From Isoetes taiwanensis (taxonomy: Eukaryota; Streptophyta; Lycopodiopsida; Isoetales; Isoetaceae), in the NCBI GenBank assembly GCA_021234155.1, contig JAJEKV010000005.1, positions 16,600,089 to 16,664,088 of the forward strand: a stretch of 64,000 nucleotides of DNA, read 5' to 3'. The position numbers and the translations under genes are program-made. Below, piece after piece: positions 22,576-32,855 of this stretch; the first letter of the stretch is position 1; every line of letters begins with the position of its first letter. Under the pieces are notes generated by a model that saw only the letters and a program-made list of their open reading frames with translations, made no database searches and was not told the DNA's origin.

Positions 22576-23118
22576 ATGGAGGAGCATCCGGGAGCGGGCC
22601 GGCCCAACTCGACGCGATGTGGACCAAGTAAGCACCGGAGGAAGGGTCTAGCCCATAAGACCGGCAGTCAGTACAAAGAGAAACTAAGGACTGTCGGGGC
22701 TTTTGGAAAGAAGACGAGTTCCGACCGGAGGCAGCAGCGGGTGGATAGCTCCCGACCGGCTGTTGGGGCTAAGACGGTGCCAGCACCGACGGGCCGCCAA
22801 AAAGCCCGGGCACGAGGAAGCCTCACAGTACCGACTGGTACCGCGGGCCTTAAGGAAATCCGCAAGTTCCGTAAGTCTACACAAATTTTCCGATCGGAAG
22901 CTACCCTTCCGTAGGCTAGGGTACGAGAGATCGCGCAGCAGTTCAAGACCGATCTCCGTTTCCAGACCTTTGCAATTTTGGCGCTCCAAGAGGCTGCTGA
23001 AGCCTACTTGGTGGCACTTTTTGGTGACGCCAATCTTTGCGCAATCCACGCAAAGAGGGTAACCATAATGCCTAAGGATTTAGCCCTCGCCCGCAGGATT
23101 CGGGGGGAGCATCCTTAG
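22576..23118 (+). pseudogene. histone H3-like coding region inside the chromovirus
   Basis: Histone H3 is a core nucleosome protein. Codons 22921-23118 read [20 protein letters not shown], then [20 protein letters not shown], then [20 protein letters not shown] and RGEHP-stop: helix alpha1 end through alpha3 of H3. I count about 12 differences in 65 residues from plant H3. Upstream, in the same frame, LKEIRKFRKSTQIF (22849-22890) is the alphaN helix. Between them RKLPFRRL (22895-22918) is displaced by one extra base before it and two extra (GG, 22919-22920) after it, giving an apparent TAG at 22912. The frame from 22576 adds about 90 basic, Ala/Gly/Arg-rich residues unlike the 40-residue H3 tail; its true start is uncertain. 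Loop 1 has canonical H3 length, which argues against CENH3. It lies between the 5' LTR and gag in sense orientation. A simple retropseudogene landing in the element is possible, though I see no poly(A) or target duplication around it. Confidence 0.85.
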
Positions 23119-23421
23119 CATAATTGCGGGACTCCGCATTGTAAATATTTTCTTGTGATATTTAATAAAAACTTTTATTTTGTATTAAAAGCTTAATTAT
23201 TTTATGTTAAATATAAAATAAAATGCTGACGTCAGCCTCAATAAAAGAAGTTAAAAAGGGACTTTTAAAGTTATTTCAAATGTTTCTCTTCCTCTCTCCT
23301 CCCTTCTAGCGCCATGGTCGCCACCCCTTTTGTCGCCTGGTACCATGATGGAATGGGATCCGCAATGGGATCCGACCCTTGCTAAGTCCCCTTCGCGGCA
23401 TCCGGATCCTTCGACTTCTAC
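23119..23421 (+). other. AT-rich 3' UTR-like spacer after the H3-like region
   Basis: Contains TTTAATAAAAAC and several AATAAAA-type signals (23160-23245). A pyrimidine-rich stretch and CTTCTAG follow (about 23282-23310), which could be a leader or splice acceptor for the next cargo gene. This looks like a boundary between two separate transcription units. Confidence 0.4.
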
Positions 23422-24673
23422 ATGGAGGAAATGCTTCCTCTATGTATTCCTTTTGGGGATCCTCCCCAGCTGTATCTGGAGCGGGAGGTAGTCCGAGAGA
23501 TGTTAGGCGGGGACACCCATGCTTATGATGTCCTGAAGGGGAAGCTCCGATGGGGTAAACACTTGCCAGTGGTCCAACATCAGGGGCGGCAATATCTGGA
23601 AGTTACTTTCGCCCTAGCCATCCTCATGGACCAATACGTTGAGGATGAAACTTTGCCTGTAGAAAAAGGCAAACTGCCAGAGTCTTCCGAGGAGGGGGAA
23701 GACGAGCACATAGGTATGGGCTTACTTTTGCCCGTTGGAAACGATTAGCGGAGGAGTTGCCATCAGCGCCCGTGAACAAGCTATAGGCTTGTCAGGATTA
23801 GACGGCCTCCCAGTTATCTATCACCAAGGGCAAGAGTACCTTCTCTTGGATGATATTATCTGGACGTATCACATGGTGGCCGGATTTCGACGCAAGCGCA
23901 AAGACCATGTACTTTATGAGCTTGCGGAGTACTGTATGGACGATTTTATTGACTTCACTTCTATTGAGCTTCCTCCAGAGGTGCAGCAGCTGCTCCAGTT
24001 CTGCCAGGAGACCATAGAGCCGGCAGAGACTCTATTACGTCTTCGGGACTTCGTGATGCAGGAGCCGGCCTCGCAGCCTTCACCAGATGCCTTCACGGCT
24101 ATGGGACCTCACGTCCCAAACATCAACATGGTTGAGGTCCCCTCCGACTCAGATGATGAGGGAGAGGATTTATATCATAATCCCGCAAGATAAGAAGGAG
24201 GAGCAACAGAACTTAGGGAGGAAGAAGTCCCCATGGACTTGGATAAGGAAGTGGCTACATCCGAGACCCCGCAAGGGAAGGTCTTTGGGTAACCACCTCA
24301 CCCGCTTTTTTTTTTGTCGCCTTCCGGCCGGGGGCAAGTCCTTTTTATAGCCCGAGATCTAGGGCCAGAGGCTGAAGCTTCATGGTGGGCCCTCCGTGCT
24401 CTCTCTACACTGGCCGGCCACAAGAAGCTTCCCTATCGTACGTTTACTTATGTACTCGTGCGACGGGATCTTGCCCTGACGGCCTTGGGTCAGGATATTG
24501 CGCCTTGGATGAGCATGAAGCTCCTCACGGCAGCCCCATTGGCCGTTGCCTATCCACCGGAGGTTGCATCTATTGCGGCTGCCACAGTAGACCCTGGGGT
24601 AACTCTGCTGCGACACCGACCGCCTCCACCACCTCCTAGGGCCACAGATGAAGAGGGAGGACCTAGCTCCTAG
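23422..24673 (+). CDS. unknown cargo gene with an intron and two related domains
   Basis: It opens MEEMLPLCIPFGDPPQLYLE. Two halves share a motif, LPVVQHQGRQYL (near 23564) and LPVIYHQGQEYL (near 23804), each followed by a hydrophobic helix, so the protein seems to contain a duplicated domain. An acidic linker (ESSEEGEDE) separates them. A frame change occurs near 23725-23760. The second half runs to an acidic SDSDDEGED tail (about 24150). A good intron (donor AAG|GTCTTTG at 24279, T-rich tract, acceptor TTTTATAG at 24350) leads to a last exon with WWALRALSTLAGHKKL and a Pro-rich end, stop at 24671-24673. I recognise no family. It is not gag-like. An intron-bearing sense gene in a retroelement implies that unspliced genomic RNA is what is copied. 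Confidence 0.45.
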
Positions 24674-24870
24674 ACTAATTGTGCTACGCATTTTTATATT
24701 ACGTGTGATTGTGAGATTTTGGATTGGCAAATGTCTTAGCCATGTTATAATATGATGTACCTTATTTCCTTACTAAATACAGTTACTGTTTTGATAAGTA
24801 TAAGTGAGTTGTTTTTTTTCATGACGTCCCCTTCAAAGTATTAGCATTTAGAATAGAGTGGAATTACAAA
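24674..24870 (+). other. AT-rich spacer between cargo genes
   Basis: Resembles a 3' UTR (TTATAATATGATGTACC, TACTAAATACAG) and then a short leader ending at the ATG at 24871. No coding content. Confidence 0.4.
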
Positions 24871-25331
24871 ATGTTCTATATTCATTCCAACTATCTTGCA
24901 GAAGAGACCCTTTGGGAATATGAGGAGAGGATTACCGACATGGTGAGGAGGGATGATCCCGGACCGCCAGAGCAGGACTATGGCCAGAGATATGGTGAAT
25001 ATCCAGAGTGGGATGAAGGCTATGAGATGGAACCACCGCCACTAGGAGAACCCTATGATCCTGACAAAGGGTTGGAGATAGTTAACATCCTTAGGGACAG
25101 AGCTTTCGAGGACCTGAAACTGACCCTGTGCCGTACCTGGGACTATTGGAGTATGAGCAGGCACGAGGCATTCGAGGACGCCAACGACCACCTTTGGCAA
25201 CTCTTCTATGCTCTGGCCCAACGTGGGAATACCAACCAGTGATTGTCCAAGCCTGGGCACGCTATAAGCTCGTTAGAGCTGTACGGGAGAGTGTCCGTTA
25301 CGCGATCCTATACCCCTTCGCGAACCCCTAG
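24871..25331 (+). CDS. unknown acidic cargo ORF
   Basis: MFYIHSNYLAEETLWEYEER starts a clean frame of 123 codons with an acidic, Pro/Tyr-rich middle (PEWDEGYEMEPPPLGEPYD). A helical C-terminal part follows (LWQLFYALAQRGN). A change of frame near 25220 would extend it by VQAWARYKLVRAVRESVRYA to a stop at 25329-25331. A 3' UTR with AATGAAATAAAAC follows at about 25464. Family unknown; not gag, protease or envelope by any motif I can see. Confidence 0.45.
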
Positions 25332-25570
25332 GCTTGGTCTCTTCAGTTACATTTTCTTTGTTGCTGTTACGCTGTGTGCGAGTAGAACTTTAAAACTTCC
25401 ACTGTATTTTACCTCCTTTTGTACCAACCCATGTACCAATCAACTTGTTGTTGTACTCAACTTGAATGAAATAAAACATTAGTTTCTGTTTGTATATTAT
25501 CTTATCGCTATCAGCAAATGTTATCTCAAAGCAATTGTACATTACTGTAAATCTGCTTATACTTTCATGA

Positions 25571-26460
25571 ATGCTCGCTATAGACGGTGCACGTAACGCC
25601 GCCTGGCAAACACCCTCCAACGCCAGTAGGCTGACACCTGAACAGGAATTGATGTTAATGAAAAGGCAGCTCGGCGAATTACAGGCCTATGTATTGCATG
25701 CCAACCCACCGCAACAAACCCAGGAGGACGGACCGGAATTACCTCCGCAACCATTGAGTCCACCTGCACAACAGCCATCTCCCCCTGGAGCCAGTCCTGT
25801 ACCTGTACCAAGGAGGCCTCATGCTAAACGTCACCGAAGTTCCTCTAAGGACAGCGCCACTTCCTCACACTCAACCACTTCGGTGTCTTTTGGGTCATCG
25901 CTATCAGTCAGTGACCATGCGAAGCGTAAGGATAAGGAATACCGTAAAACCGTTGATACAGCCATAACTAGTATATGGAAGAACAGGAAATTGGCCCAGT
26001 TTGATGGGAAATCCAGAGGCGGCCTGAATGCAGAATCCTGGTTGGACGAAATGAAGGAATTTGGGAAGTCCTATGGAATGACGGAGAAAGATACAGGAAA
26101 GGTTGCCACCACCAACCTTACCGGAGCTGCCCGTATTTGGTGGAAGGGTTATGCCAGAGCTAAGCACACGGGCGGGGCAGTGCAAGTTCAAAAAGTTCGC
26201 TAAGGCTTTTAAATCGCATTACGTGCCTCATGCGCACAAATGCCAACAGATCCAGACCTTTTACAGGTTAGAGCAGAAGGGCATGTCCGTTCAGGCCTAC
26301 ACTGATGAATTCATGTGCCTGAGGTTGTATGTACCAGGGATGAATGAGAAGAGGGCGGTAGAGCGGCTACATTGAAGGGTTGGCCCCATCCATTAAACGA
26401 ATGGTCAAGGCCATAGACCCAAAAATCGATAGCGTAAGCGAGGGCTAAGGCATTAAGCCT
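25571..26460 (+). pseudogene. gag: Ty3/gypsy Gag, frame-broken
   Basis: Gag forms the virus-like particle. The N-terminus (LTPEQELMLMKRQLGELQAY) is a short coiled coil. A Pro-rich linker and a Ser/Lys-rich linker follow, then the retrotransposon Gag core WLDEMKEFGKSYGMTEKD and ARIWWKGYARA (about 26040-26160). After a shift near 26165-26195 the core continues in another frame with FKKFAKAFKSHYVPHAHKC and FYRLEQKGMSVQAYTDEF. A further shift at about 26370 leads to GLAPSIKRMVKAIDPK. A degenerate zinc-knuckle remnant (HYVRNCPY) lies near 26730-26753, but its two leading cysteines are not readable in one frame. Confidence 0.85.
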
Positions 26461-26699
26461 CGAAGAAGACACACCAAGGAACCAGTATCCACGACCTGCT
26501 CCTTACTCGCAGCCACGACCGTCCACACCATATAAACCCCGCTCACCCAACCAGGGGCCTCTCAATGAGAACTCCTACGGTCGCCAGAAAAAAGAAAGTC
26601 ACCTTCAACATGCCCGACAAACCCACCAATGTTGGCAAGGAAGTTCGAATCTCTTACCCATTCCCAAAGAGGCCCGAGATCAGCTACGTAAGGATAAGG

Positions 26700-27540
26700 C
26701 ATGTTCTGACGGTGTATGCGACCCGCCATTATGTGCGTAATTGCCCTTATGTCACGCAGACGCCTAACCGCCATGGCTGACCTCGATTGGGAAGATCCGA
26801 GTCCAATGCGCTTTCCGAGGGCCCAGGCTCCCGAGTACATTCACGGTCGTCTCATATTCTTGCCACCATTGAAATCGGGTAACGCTGAAAAGTCGATATA
26901 CATTTATTTCTACAATAGGCCAAGTAGACAGTAAGCCTTTCATAATTTTGATGGATGGGTAGTACGCATAATTTTGCTTCTCCTAGAATGGCCCAGGTAT
27001 TGCAGCTTGAAACGTTGAGATCCCGACCTAAGCCAGTCACGTTAGCCAGTGGTAAGATCAGACACACTCATGGCCGCCGCATTAACCTTAAGATGCAGTT
27101 GCCAGGTGCACCAGTTGCCTTGGGTGCCGAGTTAATGGACATTGGCAAATATGATCTTATTGTTGGTATGGAGTTTTTGGCATCTGCGAAGGCCAACATA
27201 GACTGCGAGAAACGAGAGGTTACCTTCAACGCCGCTAATGGAGCACGCGTGACGATAAAAGGTGATCCATTCCACTCTGTTATGCAGTCTATGTCAATCA
27301 AGCAGTTAGAAAAAGCTATACGCAGAGATGAACTCCTTTGCCTCATTACACTTGCCTCCATTGAGTCTGACACCAAGCAGAAGCAAGTAATAGACACCTT
27401 GCCACAAGACATTGCCACCCTTCTTCGAGAATTTAGCGATCTTTTTCCAGATGAGATCCACAAGCTTCCTCCTTTCAGAGGGGTAGAATGTGAGATAGCT
27501 CTAGAACCAGGTACTAAGCCTACCAAAGAAGGCCCCCGCA
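26700..27540 (+). pseudogene. Ty3/gypsy aspartic protease and linker to RT
   Basis: The active-site region near 26942-26975 reads in two frames: ILMDG then, two bases short, GSTHNFASPRMAQ. The catalytic Asp and the following Ser/Thr-Gly are therefore split by a 2-base deficit. The rest is clean: ELMDIGKYDLIVGMEFLASA (the hydrophobic-Gly-Met motif of retropepsins) and a linker ending LFPDEIHKLPPFRGVE. The next frame (27544) starts in the linker directly before RT, so protease and RT are also out of frame by one near 27540. Confidence 0.85.
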
Positions 27541-27543
27541 CCA

Positions 27544-29718
27544 ATGAGTCCTCCAGAGTTGGCAGAGCTTAAGAAACAACTTCAAGAGTTACTAAACCTA
27601 GGTTTTATTCGGCCTAGTGTTTCACCATTTGGCGCTCCTATTCTTTTTGTCAAGAAGAAAGATGGCTCCTTGAGGATGTGTATTGATTATAGGCAGCTCA
27701 ATAAGCATATCATCAAGAATCGCTATGCTTTGCCTAGGGCAGATGATCTCATGGACCAGTTACAAGGAGCCAAATATTTCTCAAAGATTGATTTACGCTC
27801 CGGGTACCATCAAATAAGGATAAAGGAGGAGGACATTCATAAGTCTGCTTTTCGCACCAGATATGGGCATTATGAGTTCACCGTCATGCCTTTTGGGTTA
27901 ACCAATGCCCCTGCAACGTTCATGCGGTTGATGAATGACATCTTCCGCCAATACTTAGATGACTTTGTTGTTATTTTCTTTGACGACATTCTCATCTATA
28001 GTAAAACCTTGCAGCAACATGAACAACATCTTCGATTGGCTTTGCAGAAGCTAAGGCGTCATCAGCTCTTCGCCAAGTTCTCTAAATGCAAGTTTGCCAC
28101 TCCCAAGGTCGACTATTTGGGGCATATTATTTCAGCAGAGGGAATTGCTACCGATCCAGCCAAGATAGAAGCAGTAAAGGGTTGGCCTATTCCAGGTAAT
28201 GTTTCAGAAGTCCGGAGTTTCTTGGGACTCGCAGGATATTATCGGAAATTTGTTAAGGATTTTGCAACAATTGCCGCACCTCTTACTAATCTCACAAAGC
28301 ATGAGAAAGTGAAGGATTGGATGGAACATTGGAAAGCAAAAGTCCAAGTCGGCTTTCAGAAGCTCAAGGATGCTTTAACATCTGCACCGGTCCTCACTTT
28401 GCCCGATCCTGAAAAGGATAAATTAGTGGCCACGGATGCTAGTAAGATAGCTACCGGTGGAGTGCTAATGCAGGAGGGGAGAGTTGTTGCCTACGATTCA
28501 AAGAAGATGAATGACGCAGAACAGCGATACCCTACCCATGATCAGGAGTTGCTGGCAGTTGTCCGCGCTCTCCGTATTTGGAGACACTACCTTCTCGGTA
28601 GAAAATTTCAGCTAGATACGGATCATCAGAGTCTCCGCTATCTATCCACCCAACCAAATCTCAATCTCCGTCAGAGAAGATGGATGGAATTCCTCAAGGA
28701 ATACGACTTCGAGATTATGTACAAGCCAGGGAAGCACAATGTGGTTGCGGATGCCTTGTCACGTCATCCTTTGATAACCCGAACCCATTGTAACGCTATT
28801 TCCACACTCACCATCGAGTTTGGGAAACAGATAGAACAGACCCTGGCCACAGATCCCGAATTTTGTGATGTTTGGGGAAGTTTGGGTAAAGAAGCACGTA
28901 CAGATAAAGAACGTGAAGCTTTCCGTTCATATAAGAGAGAGGGCAACTTATTATATCATAAGGATAAGTTGTGTGTTCCTGAGACTTCAGGGGTGCGCAA
29001 GTTAATTCTCCATGACACACACAACAGCCCTATAGCGGGACATGCGGGTTTTATGAAAACTTACTTTAAGATCCGCTCCAGCTATTTTTGGCCTTCGATG
29101 AAGAAGGATATTGCTAGATACATCAAGCAGTGTCAGGTGTGTCAACAAACTAAGGCTGAGCAATTAAGAGTTCCAGGAGAGTTACAACCTTTGGATGTGC
29201 CCAACGCCAAGTGGGAAGTGATAACCATGGACTTCATTGTGGGCCTTCCACGTACTCTCCGTGGATATGATGCATTAATGGTAGTGGTCGACAAATTGTC
29301 AAAGATGGCTCATTTCTTGCCATGTCGAACCACGGACACCGCCTTCGACACCGCCTTGCTATTTGCAAAAGAGATTTTCAGGTTGCACGGGATGCCAAGA
29401 GTAATTGTATCAGACAGAGATCCTAAATTTGTAAGTGCCTTCTGGAAGGACTTCTTCGCCACCATCCAAACCAAGCTTGCTATGAGTACAGCTTACCATC
29501 CTCAGACAGATGGTCAGACAGAACGTGTCAATCGTATTATCGAAGATATGCTACGAAGCTATGTATGGAGTAAACAGTCACAATGGGCGGATTATATTTA
29601 TTTGGTAGAGTTCGCCTATAACAGTACGAAGCAGGAGTCTTCCAGGATGTCTCCCTTCATGATAAATTATGGCTATCAATGTCTTACTCCAGACACATGG
29701 CATAAACCCTGTTTCTAA
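27544..29718 (+). CDS. pol: Ty3/gypsy Pol: reverse transcriptase, RNase H, integrase core
   Basis: 724 clean codons. RT (about residues 15-180): [47 protein letters not shown] and the catalytic FFDDILIYS. RNase H (about 290-390): [27 protein letters not shown] and [11 protein letters not shown] supply the acidic residues. Integrase: zinc-binding H-H-C-C region ([14 protein letters not shown] ... CQVCQQTK) near residues 490-540, then the catalytic core with [15 protein letters not shown] and [18 protein letters not shown] (D, D, E). The frame ends at TAA 29716-29718 because of a one-base excess near 29700-29708; the integrase tail continues in another frame. It is the best preserved part of the element. 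Confidence 0.95.
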   Translation: MSPPELAELKKQLQELLNLGFIRPSVSPFGAPILFVKKKDGSLRMCIDYRQLNKHIIKNRYALPRADDLMDQLQGAKYFSKIDLRSGYHQIRIKEEDIHKSAFRTRYGHYEFTVMPFGLTNAPATFMRLMNDIFRQYLDDFVVIFFDDILIYSKTLQQHEQHLRLALQKLRRHQLFAKFSKCKFATPKVDYLGHIISAEGIATDPAKIEAVKGWPIPGNVSEVRSFLGLAGYYRKFVKDFATIAAPLTNLTKHEKVKDWMEHWKAKVQVGFQKLKDALTSAPVLTLPDPEKDKLVATDASKIATGGVLMQEGRVVAYDSKKMNDAEQRYPTHDQELLAVVRALRIWRHYLLGRKFQLDTDHQSLRYLSTQPNLNLRQRRWMEFLKEYDFEIMYKPGKHNVVADALSRHPLITRTHCNAISTLTIEFGKQIEQTLATDPEFCDVWGSLGKEARTDKEREAFRSYKREGNLLYHKDKLCVPETSGVRKLILHDTHNSPIAGHAGFMKTYFKIRSSYFWPSMKKDIARYIKQCQVCQQTKAEQLRVPGELQPLDVPNAKWEVITMDFIVGLPRTLRGYDALMVVVDKLSKMAHFLPCRTTDTAFDTALLFAKEIFRLHGMPRVIVSDRDPKFVSAFWKDFFATIQTKLAMSTAYHPQTDGQTERVNRIIEDMLRSYVWSKQSQWADYIYLVEFAYNSTKQESSRMSPFMINYGYQCLTPDTWHKPCF

Positions 29719-30029
29719 AGTGGAGGTCTCTCAACAACTCCTTTTAGAAATGCAGGCCTTGGTTGAAGAAGTTCGTGGTTATTTATTGGCAGCGCGCAGT
29801 CGTCAGAAAAGTCTAGCGGATAAACACCGAACCCCACGAGTCTTCCAGGTGGGCGAATCAGTTTGGCTTAAGATCAAAGTAAAACAAGCCAAGCTTAAAA
29901 TTGGTAACTGTAAGAAGTTGGCACCCAGATGGGCTGGGCCGTTCAAGATTACTGAACGTGTTGGAGAACAGGCATATCGCTTAGACTTGCCGCCCCGCTT
30001 GAAGATCCACAAGGTCTTTCACGTGAGTC
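29709..30029 (+). pseudogene. integrase C-terminus with GPY/F module
   Basis: Reads [20 protein letters not shown], then RSRQKSLADKHRTPRVFQVG, KLAPRWAGPFKITERVGEQA and YRLDLPPRLKIHKVFHVS. The GPF module is the hallmark of chromovirus and gypsy integrase tails. It is one frame away from the upstream Pol frame and is interrupted at HVS by a small insertion. The same tail is found in two minus-strand fragments at 62.1-62.5 kb, where the join is readable in one frame. Confidence 0.9.
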
Positions 30030-30276
30030 CCCGGGGGATGCACCTATTGTATAAGGGGTATGCCACCTGCGTGCAAGGGGTCGACAAAAACCCCTTTGTA
30101 TACATGTTTGAATTTTTTCAAAAACCCCCTTTCCAGCCACATACAGTGCCAAAATTGCCCTAAAAATCTCAAAAAGCTACCCCTAGGTACGAGTATATGT
30201 ACGGTTTAAGTGGAAAATAAACCCTTTCGGGTCACTCACATGGTTTGTACGGCCAAATCTATGTGAACCCCCCTTG
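30030..30276. mobile_element. 247-bp nested hAT-like MITE with 8-bp target duplication
   Basis: CGTGAGTC at 30022-30029 and 30277-30284 flank the insert. Its ends are imperfect inverted repeats (CCCGGGGGATGCAC versus CAAGGGGGGTTCAC reading inward from the right, 10 of 14 matching). Removing it and one duplication rejoins integrase HVS with SLLKQHTPDPEEV, the sequence expected before a chromodomain. Eight-bp duplications point to the hAT superfamily. Confidence 0.8.
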
Positions 30277-30284
30277 CGTGAGTC

Positions 30285-30724
30285 TTCTGAAACAACACAC
30301 CCCTGATCCAGAGGAGGTTTTGGATACCCCAACCCTCCTAGAAATGACCGAAGAGCAGCTGGAAATAGTGCCTGAAGCTCTTCTTGATCGAGCTTACAAA
30401 CAGACCAGAAGGACTCAAATGTTACAATACCTGGTCAAGTGGAAGCACTTACCAGTTGAGGATGCCACATGGGTGATGAAGATAGACCTTGAGAAGCACT
30501 ATCCGGACTTCATGCGGGAATCTCAGGGCCGCACCATCAACGATGCTATCAACCCCGCTCCCGGCGGTAAGCTTGAAGGCTCGTTTTGCCGAGAATCATG
30601 CTCTAGAGGGGTAGATGCATCGTATCTTATAATAATAACCGATGATGAGATCACCTTTGTGTTCTCTAGGACGTGGTGTATTGTTGATGTTGACATGACC
30701 GCGCATTGCTTGGAAAGCATCTAG
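30285..30724 (+). CDS. chromodomain at the end of the chromovirus integrase
   Basis: After DPEEVLDTPTLLEMTEEQ the chromodomain reads EALLDRAYKQTRRTQMLQYL, VKWKHLPVEDATW and DLEKHYPDFM. Chromodomains of these integrases bind methylated histone H3 or heterochromatin and steer insertion. The pattern (tyrosine, YLVKWK, ATW) is intact. The frame runs on to a TAG at 30722-30724, about 60 codons past the domain; that tail has no known motif. It is separated from the integrase tail by the nested element. Confidence 0.9.
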
Positions 30725-31183
30725 TGCATACACTGCGTTCATCTCGGCTATACGGGGAACTAAACCATTCCTTATGCCGCAATGAATTGCAAGCCATAGA
30801 CATGATAGGTTCCCTTGTAGATAAATTTTCTTTTAGTTATAGGGGGTGGTCCCTTCAACCACAATCTAATTATATTATTGATATACTGGTATATTGACAT
30901 GTGCAGGCCAGTGAGCAGATCGTGACCTGCCATGTATAGAGGGTTGCTGATGACCCAAGCTTTCTCGCATTCGTTTTTGTTTACATGTGTCACTTTTGTT
31001 ATCCATGATGTTTTCAAAACAGACTTTCCTCTGATGATAACTTTGTATAAGGCACTTTGGTGCTTGCACCTTGATATTTTCAACTTCAATGTATTACTGT
31101 CCGAATATAATTAATGTTATATTCTTAACGTTAGTCTGATATTTTTCTAATTGAGTTCTTTACGTATATGTATCCGATTAACT
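30725..31183 (+). other. 3' untranslated region of the retrotransposon
   Basis: No long frame or envelope-like protein between the chromodomain frame and the polypurine tract. AT-rich sequence only. Confidence 0.5.
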
Positions 31184-31196
31184 AAGGAGGGGAGAA
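31184..31196 (+). other. polypurine tract
   Basis: AAGGAGGGGAGAA lies immediately before the TG of the right LTR, as expected for plus-strand priming. Confidence 0.9.
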
Positions 31197-32850
31197 TGTG
31201 ACGTTCCACGTATTTCTACGGTCTACGTCACGTATTTATACGGGACACGTACAAATACACCGACACGTCACCCATTAAAGGTACACCACTAGGGGGTCCT
31301 ATAACCTAAGGGGGTTACTCTAAAAGGGATTAAATTAGCTATGCTAATTTAACACATTAAAGATAATAACCTATAACTTAGGAAATTAAGGACTAAATAG
31401 GATTAATTAGACTAATTACTGTTTTTGGAAGGCGCCACCTGCCCCAATCGATTGGCCAGCATGGGGATTTCCAAATTAGGCTGTCAACCTGATCCCTATC
31501 CCTGTGTTGACTCCCTCAATTCGGCCAAAGAAGGAGCAGGAGCTGAGCGCCATCATACCTATCAGAGCGCCACCATACCAAGTAGAACCTGTGAAGCAGA
31601 AGCTGAACCCTCAACACCCAAGAGATGGAAGCACCCCATGGTAACGAGTCCAGCCAGAACTCAGGTGGGTGGCTAGGATAGCCGTGAATTCTAGATAATG
31701 CCCCTATTGGGCCTTGGTTGTGTTCGTTTCTCTGTTCTCTTTGTGTTTCAATCATAGGAACTAACCCTTGGTTGTAAAGGTAAGTTCTCTTTATATTTGA
31801 TTCTGGTTTTTGCTCTGAAAGGATGGATTGTTAGCTCTTTGTCTAGTCTTACTCTGAAATGGGGGAATTACGGGGGGTAGAGACCTCTGAGCCCTGTATT
31901 GTAGTATGCTCCTAGATAGCACCCTGTAGAGTCCCATTAATTGCGGCCTGTGCACAAGAGCCCACCGGGTCCTAGATGCTATGGACTGGCTTAGCACCAG
32001 ACAAGGAACACAGTGGTGAAGTGGGGGTGGGGTCTTGCACGAACATAAAAGGCTCCTGAGACTCCTACAGTGGGCTAGGCCTAATAGCCGGCCAGCGAGC
32101 TAGGCGCGAGCCAGGCCGGGTATGGGTCTGACACTCCCTGGGTACAGAGGTGTGACCCGCATGGGGCATCCTGTACTTTGAGTAGATTTAGGGTGAGTAA
32201 GTCGGGTACGGATGCGGGAGTCGCTGATGCGGCACGTATCCTCTAGCTCACCCATGGAACCACTGTGATTCTGGAAGGGGACGCTTCCCCGACCTGCCTC
32301 ATCGGACCAGGAGTCATGAACCTGGAGTAGGCTCAAAGGGTGATACCTTGAACCTGCGTCTCCGGAAGGCTATAGCGAAGCCATAGCGTGAATTGACCCA
32401 TCTGCAAAGTGTGCACAGGAGGGGCGGATGGAGTGGACAACCCTAGCCGATGTTCTATGCCAGCCAACGCCATGCCCAGACTCGGTCTGCTGATCTCTTG
32501 AGGCCCAACCGTCAGTCGTTCCTCACTGGAGTCTGAGCCGGGGTAGAACCTGGGGTTCGGGTGCTTTCCTAGTGCTAGATGCATATTCTTTGCCGTTGGT
32601 ATTGGGATGGATGAGCCACCCTTCGTGGTGGTTGATATTATATGATTTATGCTGTGTGCTAACCTCCGCGACGTAGGAGTCCCATTGAAGGCGTGGGTCG
32701 AATGACCCCTTCGTGTCCTTCTTTCGGGCACCATATTATGGGTGGCCGGAATAGACAGAGAGCCCTGCTCATGGTGAGATGATCGCCATGGGAGGGGAAA
32801 GTCCCCGTATGTATACGGCCGAGGGTCGTATATATTCAGGGAGCGTCACA
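31197..32850 (+). repeat. right LTR
   Basis: 1,654 bp from TGTGACG to GCGTCACA, matching 19466-21109. It is nearly identical to the left LTR over the first 660 bp, then carries many small indels. Confidence 0.95.
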
Positions 32851-32855
32851 AGTTT
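32851..32855 (+). repeat. target-site duplication AGTTT (right)
   Basis: Identical to 19461-19465. Confidence 0.93.

Larger units (their letters stand above)
19466..32850 (+). mobile_element. complete Ty3/gypsy chromovirus carrying extra genes, 13,385 bp
   Basis: Both LTRs (TG...CA), a 5-bp target duplication, an iMet primer-binding site one base inside the left LTR and a polypurine tract directly before the right LTR define one insertion. Order inside: leader with stem-loops, unknown ORF, histone H3-like region, unknown intron-bearing gene, unknown ORF, gag, protease, RT, RNase H, integrase, nested 247-bp element, chromodomain. The chromodomain and protease-RT-RNase H-integrase order place it among chromoviruses. 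At 13.4 kb it is far longer than the 5-7 kb usual for that group, mainly because of 4.4 kb before gag. Frame breaks in gag, protease and integrase make this copy non-autonomous as written. It is inserted in the sense direction in an exon. Confidence 0.93.

Noticed and set aside
22576-23118. Calling the H3-like region a centromeric CENH3
   Set aside because: Loop 1 ([16 protein letters not shown]) has the canonical H3 length, whereas plant CENH3 has a longer loop. The extended N-terminus alone is not enough, and its start is uncertain.
30725-31183. Envelope-like gene after the chromodomain
   Set aside because: No frame of useful length, signal peptide or membrane segment is present.
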